A DNA stretch of 64,000 bases from Bacteroidota bacterium (GTDB taxonomy: Bacteria; Bacteroidota; Ignavibacteria; Ignavibacteriales; Ignavibacteriaceae): assembly GCA_021815405.1 (NCBI GenBank), contig JAKAGV010000010.1, forward strand, positions 62,001 to 126,000, read 5' to 3'. The position numbers and the translations under genes are program-made. The notes under the pieces are model-generated. The model did not search any database. It worked only from the letters and a program-made list of their open reading frames with translations, and was not told the DNA's origin. Positions within the stretch are counted from its first letter, which is position 1. Every line of letters begins with the position of its first letter. Shown here one piece after another: positions 32,141-39,011 of the stretch.

Positions 32141-34666
32141 TTATGGTTTCGTATACGGTCCCAGAAACCTTTTACCGTTCATGTGAATAAGGTGCGTAGG
32201 ATTTTCAGCAATCCAAATATCTGTTTCCCAGGCAATCTTATTGATGAAACTAAAAGAGGATTTTCTATCTAGGAAAGCACTTATAAAAACTAATCCAGCT
32301 TTGCTTTTTGAAAAGAGTTTTTCAAGTTCTATTTTTCTTTTAGGATCAATCGGACCATGACTTGTAACTGCTTCTACTAAAACTAGCCACCTTTTTTGTG
32401 TGAAATAAACTATTACATCGGGCATCTTTCCATGCAAATCTTCTATGGTAACTCCAATCTTTTCTAATTCAACTTTATCAAAGTAAGCCCATTTCTTTTG
32501 TGTGTCACCGACATAAATAAGTTTTGCATTAGGTGTATAATAGGGACAAAATTCTTTTATAATCTTATCTATTAAAATATTATGTAAGCCTTTTGAAAGA
32601 TTAATTTCTACATTATCAGATACTCTTAAAGGAATTTTTTCCATATCACGTTCTTGTGCATATTTTGCTGACAGAGACTTTACACCGGAAAGATATTTAT
32701 TCAACAAACTCGTCCACTCTCTAGTTTTAAAAGATTTAATTAAGGTCAAGGTATTTGTTTCTATTTGATATACAAAATGAGGACTGTTAGTAGAGCGGGA
32801 TTTATCAGGGTTAGGAACGATTAATCCGGCTTGAACAAATTGATGAACAGTTTGCCGTCTTACAGTTTCACGAGTGTTAGGTGCATACTTTTTTCCATAA
32901 TGGGTTTCCATAAACTCCATCATTGGAGTGATTCCTATTAAAGGTGCTTTGCATTCATTCCATTTTTGATTAGGTTTTAAGCTTAATAATGCAAGTAAAG
33001 TCAATGCAGATCTTTCATTCTGCTGATCTCTTGGAAGCCCAAGAAATTTTAATATTGAAAGAGCGTCTGAAATTTTTGTGTTGATTAAAGCAGGATTAGT
33101 ATCTTTTGCCATATTAAATAACTCCCTTTCTATTATTGAATCGATTTCTTCCTGACTGGGAAGTTCATCTGTAAAATATTTACCAATTGAGTTTAATTGT
33201 TCTATTGTTGGATAATATAAAAATCTTAAATCGTCTGCATTTACTTGAGTATGCCCGTTGAACAGCCTAAAGTACTGATCAACAAGTGTCGAATTTAAAT
33301 AGATTGTTAGTCCCAAAGCTAAGCTTTTAGAAAGAGGATTGTTGTTGATATGAAAGTAGTTTAAATGATTTTCAACTCCAATCAGTTCGCAATTAAATTT
33401 TGTATGATCAAAAAGCACTGCTGTGATTCTTTTCTTTTCTTCTTTTGAACTGAATCTTTTGCAAAAGACATAGTAGCCGGATTTAATTAAATCACTTTCT
33501 GTTCTGGGAGTTATAAATACAGCTTCCTTTTTTTTACTGGAATTTACAGGCCATTCTATTTTACCATTAAAAAAATGAAACGGATAAAAAAGAGGTGCAA
33601 TATTGTAGTTATTACTATCTGCTAAGTTAGGCTTTATTCTAAAGTCCACTATTTTGCCTGTTGATACGTTAACGCCGATGTCGCTTAATTTTAGTTTAAG
33701 AGAAGAAATTCTATCAATAATTTTGAGTGAGTAGTCATCTGTAATTATATGAATAACCTTATCTTTATCATCAGGATGAATAATGAAATCATGATTGACA
33801 GTTTGTGTCTTGAATATTTCGTCTTCCGGTGAGTCACTTGTTGTAATAAGTACTTCGTTGTTTTGAGGCTTTACTGGAGATACTAAATAAATTATATTTT
33901 CTTGCAGAACATCATCTTTACTGAATGCTTTGTTCCTATGATTGTATATATGAATCCGATGAAAGAAAAGCTTGCTGAAAAATATTTCTCTAAATTTTCT
34001 AAAATAGGTTCCGTTGCAGAAGCTTCTTGGTGTAATTGCGACTATTTGTCCATCTTCTTTTAGAAAGTTTAACGAAAGGAAAAGGAAAGCTGTATAAAGG
34101 TTGGTCGTTTCAAGACCAAGCTTGTTTAATAATTTCCTTGTATCTGATGAGCTATCTATTTTTTTGTAGGGCGGATTTAGAATGATTAAATCAAAAAGTT
34201 GTTTTTCTTTCCCCCGTGAATAGAAAAAATCATCATTAGATGAATTAGTTATTTCGTTGTATGCATAATTAATAAAATTTTCATGGACAATTTTATATGA
34301 TAATTTAATCCCGGCATTGATACATTTCAGATTGCAGTTTTCATAAGAATCTTCTATGTGCTTATGTAAGGAGTAATCGATTTCAACGGCAGTAACCTCA
34401 ATGTTTTTTAGATTATTATTTTTTTCTAAAATTTTATCAAGGAGAGCAGTGCTAAGTATCCCTGCCCCAGCCCCAGGATCCAAAATTTTTATACTTTCAT
34501 TTTTTTGCGAAATAGTAAAGAGTGAAACCATAAAAGCGGCTATTCCAGCAGGAGTGAAATACTGAGAAAATTTCCTTTTCTGTAAAGAATTATTTTTTTC
34601 AGAAAGATTTTTATCAGTTATTTCTGATATATCAGTTAAAGTTTCTATGGCCTCGGTGTATTCCAT
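32141..34666 (-). CDS. Single-chain restriction-modification protein: adenine methylase fused to a BsuBI/PstI-like endonuclease
   Basis: The 841-residue protein should both methylate and cut a DNA site. Residues about 30-260 form an N6-adenine methyltransferase core: the target region QYFTPAGIAAFMV, SAM-binding ILDPGAGAGILSTAL, and the catalytic LIILNPPYKK. A target-recognition region follows. Residues about 540-650 form a winged-helix module typical of the BsuBI/PstI endonuclease N-terminus (TRETVRRQTVHQFVQAGLIV). Residues about 690-841 are the nuclease domain, with YVGDTQKKWAYFD and the active-site MPDVIVY...LVLVEAVTSHGP (Asp, Glu). BsuBI and PstI themselves use separate methylase and nuclease genes, and 841 is about the sum of the two. 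No ribosome site is clear at the ATG. The gene lies inside the segment that splits sigma from FecR. Confidence 0.88.
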   Translation of the reverse strand: MEYTEAIETLTDISEITDKNLSEKNNSLQKRKFSQYFTPAGIAAFMVSLFTISQKNESIKILDPGAGAGILSTALLDKILEKNNNLKNIEVTAVEIDYSLHKHIEDSYENCNLKCINAGIKLSYKIVHENFINYAYNEITNSSNDDFFYSRGKEKQLFDLIILNPPYKKIDSSSDTRKLLNKLGLETTNLYTAFLFLSLNFLKEDGQIVAITPRSFCNGTYFRKFREIFFSKLFFHRIHIYNHRNKAFSKDDVLQENIIYLVSPVKPQNNEVLITTSDSPEDEIFKTQTVNHDFIIHPDDKDKVIHIITDDYSLKIIDRISSLKLKLSDIGVNVSTGKIVDFRIKPNLADSNNYNIAPLFYPFHFFNGKIEWPVNSSKKKEAVFITPRTESDLIKSGYYVFCKRFSSKEEKKRITAVLFDHTKFNCELIGVENHLNYFHINNNPLSKSLALGLTIYLNSTLVDQYFRLFNGHTQVNADDLRFLYYPTIEQLNSIGKYFTDELPSQEEIDSIIERELFNMAKDTNPALINTKISDALSILKFLGLPRDQQNERSALTLLALLSLKPNQKWNECKAPLIGITPMMEFMETHYGKKYAPNTRETVRRQTVHQFVQAGLIVPNPDKSRSTNSPHFVYQIETNTLTLIKSFKTREWTSLLNKYLSGVKSLSAKYAQERDMEKIPLRVSDNVEINLSKGLHNILIDKIIKEFCPYYTPNAKLIYVGDTQKKWAYFDKVELEKIGVTIEDLHGKMPDVIVYFTQKRWLVLVEAVTSHGPIDPKRKIELEKLFSKSKAGLVFISAFLDRKSSFSFINKIAWETDIWIAENPTHLIHMNGKRFLGPYTKP

Positions 34667-34767
34667 AAGTAGAAAAAGTTTCTTTTATAATAAATATAAG
34701 AAAAGAGGATATAAAATTTTAGAGGCTAACTAAATTGTTCTGAATCTGAGTCTGTCAATATCTTATT

Positions 34768-34901
34768 GAGTAATTCATGTTACGCACATGTCATTCTGAA
34801 CTTGATTCAGCATCCCCAAAGTGCTGAAAATTGAGATTCCGAATCAAGTTCGGAATGACAAAGTAAATTAGATCCTTAATTGTGCGTAACGTAAGTTTAT
34901 A
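34768..34901. mobile_element. MITE-like element, family CACGTTACGCACA, copy 2
   Basis: Same orientation and order of parts as 29306-29441: a TTACGCACATGTCATTCTGA start, the GATTCAGCA hairpin, ATTCCGAATCAAGTTCGGAA, the conserved AAATTAGATCCTTAATTGTG and the inverted end. Differences are point changes only, which suggests recent spread. Confidence 0.65.
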
Positions 34902-35002
34902 AGTTTTAATTCAATATAGGTACTAAACCGTTGTGTGAATTAGAAAAGACAATAAAGAAAACTGTTGAGACAGTTTCTAATTCGATTTTGAGCTTTCATT
35001 AG

Positions 35003-35132
35003 TGGGCTGTCCAAAAAGTAATTTTGTCATCACGAGTGAAGCGAAGTGATCTGAATTTTGAATTATAAACAAAAGATTGCTTCGTCGTTTCACTCCTCGC
35101 AATGACTTCTATTCTACTTTTGGGACAGCCCC
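35003..35132. mobile_element. MITE-like element with GGGCTGTCCAAAAAGTA ends
   Basis: The left end GGGCTGTCCAAAAAGTA is matched by the inverted right end TACTTTTGGGACAGCCC, with two mismatches. Inside lie CGAGTGAAGCGAAGTGATCT and the inverted GATTGCTTCGTCGTTTCACT. There is no transposase gene. Ends of this type resemble insertion-sequence termini, so it is probably a non-autonomous derivative moved by a transposase encoded elsewhere. Confidence 0.6.
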
Positions 35133-35268
35133 TTAACAAAAAAAAACAAAGCATTTACTAACCGTTTTAAATGTCCGTCTTTTGGCGGAATGGTTTATAA
35201 TTTGATTAACATAAGTGGTAGGTGCTGTGTATTTTTTGGAAAGTAAAAGATATTATGAAATACAATCC

Positions 35269-35295
35269 GTAGCACAGATTACTAATCTGTGCTAC
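35269..35295. repeat. 27-bp perfect palindrome GTAGCACAGATTA-C-TAATCTGTGCTAC
   Basis: The arms are 13 bases each around one central base, 29 bases downstream of the stop codon of the 35324-36079 gene. It may act as a transcript-end structure, but the minus-strand sequence after it has no T-run. Confidence 0.5.
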
Positions 35296-35323
35296 GATTA
35301 ATTACGATGAATGGAAAATTTTT

Positions 35324-36079
35324 TTAGTTTGCAGGCGGGGTTGGGTTATCCGGCGGATTATTGTTTGTGCCGCTATTATTTCGGTTATTCATTATGGCTT
35401 TGGCTATAACAGAAAATGTAAATAACTTTTGCATTGCGGGATTGTCTTTAAAATCTTTTCTAACAAGCTTGCCGAAACTGGTTACTTTTGTATAAATATC
35501 GTTTAAGGCATTTATGCCTTCGGCGGTATTTACCTGCCTTTTGCCTTTGGCTTGTTCTTGGGTTTTGTTTGCAAGCTGAAAAGGCACAGCGTTGTTCTTT
35601 ATAGTCGTAATATTGTCAGCCTTTGCACCATTTGCGGTAACTTCTGCTTCAAGTTCGGGGGTCATGTTGGCACTAAATTTATTCAACAGTTCAACAAGTG
35701 CTTCTTGATTGCCGTATGAAACTGAACGGTACAAGCTTTTAATGCCGAGGGTTGTCAGTATTTCGTTTCTTTTAGCAATATCGCTGCTGTATATGAATTC
35801 AATATCAGCTTTAAAATCACTAATCGATTGAAGAGACTGTGATTGCAATGTATGAACTGCTGCGGTAGCATTACGCAATTCCTTAGCATTATCAATTCCC
35901 AGATATTTTGAATAAGCAGTTTGAATTTGAGATTTGATACCGGGAAGGAAGGGATCTTTAAGAGCAGGTCTCTTTTCAACAATGACCTGGTAGTTATCGA
36001 CAGCGTTGTCGACCATTGTATCGGATGTATCGAGACATACAACGTCCGGGTACTTGAACTTACGAACTGGCAGAGTCAT
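35324..36079 (-). CDS. Unknown 251-residue helical protein with a Pro/Asn-rich tail
   Basis: I do not recognise the family. The protein lacks a signal peptide and membrane helices. It is predominantly helical by composition. The last 20 residues are rich in Asn and Pro (NNNPPDNPTPPAN). A strong AGGAG ribosome site 7 bases before the ATG, together with balanced amino-acid use, shows it is a real gene. It lies in the accessory segment between the restriction-modification gene and the ECF sigma gene, flanked on both sides by palindromes and MITE-like repeats, so it was probably acquired with that segment. A link with the restriction system is possible but unsupported. Confidence 0.75.
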   Translation of the reverse strand: MTLPVRKFKYPDVVCLDTSDTMVDNAVDNYQVIVEKRPALKDPFLPGIKSQIQTAYSKYLGIDNAKELRNATAAVHTLQSQSLQSISDFKADIEFIYSSDIAKRNEILTTLGIKSLYRSVSYGNQEALVELLNKFSANMTPELEAEVTANGAKADNITTIKNNAVPFQLANKTQEQAKGKRQVNTAEGINALNDIYTKVTSFGKLVRKDFKDNPAMQKLFTFSVIAKAIMNNRNNSGTNNNPPDNPTPPAN

Positions 36080-36410
36080 TTTAATTCTCCTATAATTTGT
36101 TACTGAAATAGATTGAATTAATTGCCCTTAGAAAAACGGAACAGACTTTTGCGGAAAAACTAGAAGAGTTTTTGCCTTTAACCCATTTAAGTCGTTCAAA
36201 AATTAAAAAAGAAACGAAAAATTGTCAAGAATATTAATAAAAAAGTTTAATAAACACGTTGTGTTGGTTATAGGGTATAAAGGTATAAGGGTATAAGGGA
36301 AATATGCTCCTATACCATTACTTAAATCTTTATAAATTTTTTTCACAGTGATGTTGAAGGAATAAGACACCCAACGTATTGGAGACGTTGGGTGTCCTAC
36401 ATGTCATTAC
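36080..36410. other. Gene-free stretch with GGTATAAG tandem repeats and a strong hairpin
   Basis: It contains the ribosome site and presumed promoter of the unknown 251-residue protein, a short tandem array of GGTATAAG-type units at about 36269-36300, and the hairpin at 36366-36396. MITE-like elements begin directly after it. Confidence 0.5.
36366..36396. repeat. 12-bp inverted repeat GACACCCAACGT / ACGTTGGGTGTC
   Basis: Perfect 12-base arms around 7 bases (36366-36377 and 36385-36396). The stem is GC-richer than its surroundings. It lies next to a MITE and about 290 bases upstream of the unknown gene. It may be a remnant of another repeat family. Confidence 0.45.
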
Positions 36411-36543
36411 TTAATAACACACGTTACGCACATGTCATGCTGAACTTGATTCAGCATCCCAAAAATGTCGGGAAATGAGATTCCGAATCAAGTTCGGAAT
36501 GACAAAGTAAATTAGATCCTTAATTGTGCATAACGTAAGTTAA
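36411..36543. mobile_element. MITE-like element, family CACGTTACGCACA, copy 3
   Basis: Same structure and orientation as 29306-29441 and 34768-34901, with CACGTTACGCACATGTCATG at the left and the inverted TGTGCATAACGTAAG at the right. It is followed after 38 bases by an element of the TAACTGAAG family. Confidence 0.65.
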
Positions 36544-36581
36544 TCAGTAGAAGCTTCTTAGTTGATACGTAAAAATATTAT

Positions 36582-36709
36582 TAACTGAAGTTACGCAATT
36601 GTCATGCTGAACTTGTTTCAGCATCTAAAAACAGCTTAAAAATAAAGATTCCGAAACAAGTTCGGAATGACAAATGGATCATTTTATTCATTTTGCGTAA
36701 CTTCAGTTA
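36582..36709. mobile_element. MITE-like element, family TAACTGAAG, copy 2
   Basis: TAACTGAAGTTACGCAA at the left is exactly inverted at the right end (TTGCGTAACTTCAGTTA). Two internal hairpins are built from TGCTGAACTTGTTTCAGCA and ATTCCGAAACAAGTTCGGAA. The element ends on the base before the stop codon of the ECF sigma gene. It is the inverted orientation of the copy at 49367-49497. Confidence 0.68.
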
Positions 36710-37243
36710 TTAAGTTAAATATTTTTTTAAAAGTGTAAACGCTTTCGTCATCCTCTTCTCAACGGCTTTTACAGAGATGCCGCAAATCTCAGCTATCTCG
36801 GAATATTTGTAGCCTTCGGTTCGGCTAAGGATGAAGACGGTTTTCAATTTTTCAGGCAGCTTTTCAAGAGCATTAAGGGTGTCAATCTCAATATCAATTT
36901 TTTCTTCCTCATATTTTCTTTTCCGGAGACTTTCATCTTCCAGCGAAACTGTTCCGGTTGATTTTAGCTTACGATAATTGATGATAAGATTGTTAAGGGA
37001 TTTATAAAGGTAGGCTTTAAATGATTTGTCCGGATTTAGATTTTCTCTTTTCATCCACACTCTAAAAAATACTTCTTGTACTAAATCGCGGGAAACATCA
37101 ACAGAATGAAGTCGGTACCATGCAAAGCGGATAAGAGGCTTGAAATATTTATAGTACAGAACCTTAAAAGCCCCGGCATTGTTTTGCATTACGGCTTCAA
37201 CTAAATCTCTGTCATTATTACTACCGTCATTAGTAAGGTTCAT
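36710..37243 (-). CDS. ECF-type RNA polymerase sigma factor
   Basis: The 177-residue protein has sigma region 2 (about residues 25-92, FRVWMKRENLNPDKSFKAYL with DLVQEVF before it) and region 4 (about 118-170, LPEKLKTVFILSRTEGYKYS and GISVKAVEKRMTKAFTLLKK), as in FecI-like ECF factors. Such genes normally lie directly upstream of a fecR-like gene. The nearest one here is at 30312-31334, same strand, across 5.4 kb of accessory DNA. A MITE touches the stop codon, so insertion right behind the gene is a plausible cause of the separation. The start ATG has no strong ribosome site. Confidence 0.92.
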   Translation of the reverse strand: MNLTNDGSNNDRDLVEAVMQNNAGAFKVLYYKYFKPLIRFAWYRLHSVDVSRDLVQEVFFRVWMKRENLNPDKSFKAYLYKSLNNLIINYRKLKSTGTVSLEDESLRKRKYEEEKIDIEIDTLNALEKLPEKLKTVFILSRTEGYKYSEIAEICGISVKAVEKRMTKAFTLLKKYLT

Positions 37244-37369
37244 TTTTAATTAATTACACTTCGAATTTATTTTTTGATATATCCCCAATTTATTATTTTA
37301 TTGCCGCCTCACAGCGGAGCGGCAACAAATTCATAAAAAATAATTTACCCCCTTAGTAACATGGCAAAA

Positions 37370-38749
37370 TTATCTTTCGCTTTCAAGTCTACGGATACAA
37401 TTTATTAATCCTCTTGTGGTATGGTAATTACATTTCCAGATGGTAGCCTTAGGCATGTACCTTGCTTGCGGATCGGTATCGATGCTGTTCCAGTACCAGC
37501 CGCCGTATTTATGATCGATAAGATATTCTTTAATGTACTGCCATTGGCGGCAGAATTTATCATAGTAGTTGTGCTTATCATGCGGAAAAATCTGCGACAT
37601 CATGAGAAATGAATTAAGCGCTTCAATCTGGTTCCACCATTGCTTAGTAGTTTGAACAACCTTAACGCTGTCTTCTCCTTTAAATTGATAACCTCCATCG
37701 TAGATACCTCCATGTACATTATCCCAGCCATGAGCCAATGCAAAATCATCCATTGCTTTACCTACCTGAATTGTTTTGGTATCGTCTTTAATGCCTAATG
37801 CATCCGAAGCTTCAAGGAGCAGGTAAGCAGTTTCAACATTATGCCCGTAAGAAATTTTATCAAGCTCGATGTGTTTTTTCCAAACTTCCCTGCTTGAATC
37901 GCGAAAGGAAAGAGGTGTACAGTCCCGCTGCATGAATAAGGTCAGATACGGTTTACTTCCAATTACGGTATCCCTAATCAGATAAAATAATGAACTGAGT
38001 CTTTCCTTTACCAAGTTATTATGCCATACTTTATAAAGCTGAGTGAAAGCTTCCAGAATATGTATCATTGAGTTTTGATCTTTAGGCGGAGTGCCTATGA
38101 AACCGTTTTTATACGGAGTTCCGTTTCTCTTCATAAACTGGAAGTATCCGCCGTATTTGGGATCGTAGCTATGCCTTTCCATCCAGTAAAAAGTTTTTTG
38201 TGCAAGATGAAGAGCAGCAGTATCGCCGAATGCCTGATAATAAGCTGCTAATCCGTAAATGGCAAATGCATTGCCGTAAGCGTATTTCATAATTTTTCCG
38301 TCAGTACTTATAGGTTTGCCTTCACGGTCAACAAGATCAAAGAAGCCGCCGTATTTTTTGTCCCACATTTTATTTTTCAGAAACTCGAACCCGTGCTTTG
38401 CATATTTGAAGAATGGCTCTTTCTTCTTGTAGTACATTGAAGCATTTGCATTTGACCAGACATGACGTGCTTGAGTGACTATCATTTTATTCTGTTTGCC
38501 TTGAAGCTGCCATTTATAATTTATATCGCTGAAGTAGCCGCCGTCGACAGTATCAATACTTAAAGGATAGAACAAATCGAATTCACTTTTCAATGCAACT
38601 TTCAATTCAGCTATAATACTTTCCTTATTCATTTCATAAGGAGATGGCATTTCATCTAAGCCTTTGTTTACAGCAATAATAACAAAGGAAAAAATGATTA
38701 AGATGATGAAAATTATTCTATTTGAAATTTCAGAGTTTGAATTTTTCAT
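37370..38749 (-). CDS. AGE-family epimerase with an N-terminal membrane anchor (cellobiose/mannobiose 2-epimerase type)
   Basis: The family epimerises the reducing-end sugar of beta-disaccharides or N-acylglucosamine. The 459-residue protein has a hydrophobic helix near residues 12-28 (IIFIILIIFSFVIIAV), then an (alpha/alpha)6 barrel with MIVTQARHVW, WDKKYGGFFDLVDREG, YGNAFAIYGLAAYY, ISYGHNVETAYLLLEA and WKCNYHTTRGLINCIRR. A paralogue without the helix is at 59859-61274. The anchor implies action in the periplasm, which is unusual because these epimerases are normally cytosolic. GAGGAGA 7 bases upstream selects ATG 38749. The gene is transcribed alone, downstream of the T9SS protein terminator. 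Confidence 0.85.
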   Translation of the reverse strand: MKNSNSEISNRIIFIILIIFSFVIIAVNKGLDEMPSPYEMNKESIIAELKVALKSEFDLFYPLSIDTVDGGYFSDINYKWQLQGKQNKMIVTQARHVWSNANASMYYKKKEPFFKYAKHGFEFLKNKMWDKKYGGFFDLVDREGKPISTDGKIMKYAYGNAFAIYGLAAYYQAFGDTAALHLAQKTFYWMERHSYDPKYGGYFQFMKRNGTPYKNGFIGTPPKDQNSMIHILEAFTQLYKVWHNNLVKERLSSLFYLIRDTVIGSKPYLTLFMQRDCTPLSFRDSSREVWKKHIELDKISYGHNVETAYLLLEASDALGIKDDTKTIQVGKAMDDFALAHGWDNVHGGIYDGGYQFKGEDSVKVVQTTKQWWNQIEALNSFLMMSQIFPHDKHNYYDKFCRQWQYIKEYLIDHKYGGWYWNSIDTDPQARYMPKATIWKCNYHTTRGLINCIRRLESER

Positions 38750-38943
38750 AATAATTCTCCTCAATTCATTCAATATTTAATCAATGATTTTTTAATAAAC
38801 ACTTGAATAAGAATATTGAGATTTCTATGTCATTCATTCTAAAAAGATTAAGTTTATTTTTTCTAATAGCACAATATCTACAGGCGTTTTATATTTTCAG
38901 TTGTCTATCAGCCATCCACCAGCATCCAGCTTCTTTTATATTA

Positions 38944-38981
38944 TAAAAAAATAACCGGCTGTATTTTTATTTACAGCCGGT
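38944..38981 (-). terminator. Rho-independent terminator of the T9SS protein gene
   Basis: On the minus strand ACCGGCTGTA pairs with TACAGCCGGT (38972-38981 with 38954-38963) around an 8-base loop and is followed by TTATTTTTTTATAA. The structure starts 30 bases after the stop codon of 39012-41630 and separates that transcript from the AGE epimerase gene. Confidence 0.85.
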
Positions 38982-39011
38982 CATTATAACTAAGCCAAAA
39001 ATATTTGGTTG

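Larger units (their letters stand above)
34667..35323. other. 657-base gene-free stretch filled with repeats
   Basis: It holds a CACGTTACGCACA-family MITE (34768-34901), a GGGCTGTCC-ended element (35003-35132) and a 27-bp palindrome (35269-35295). No open frame with protein-like composition remains between them. Confidence 0.65.

Noticed and set aside
28429-37243. Complete FecIRA system with one of the TonB receptors as transducer
   Set aside because: Both receptors start with the carboxypeptidase-like domain and lack the N-terminal STN signalling domain.
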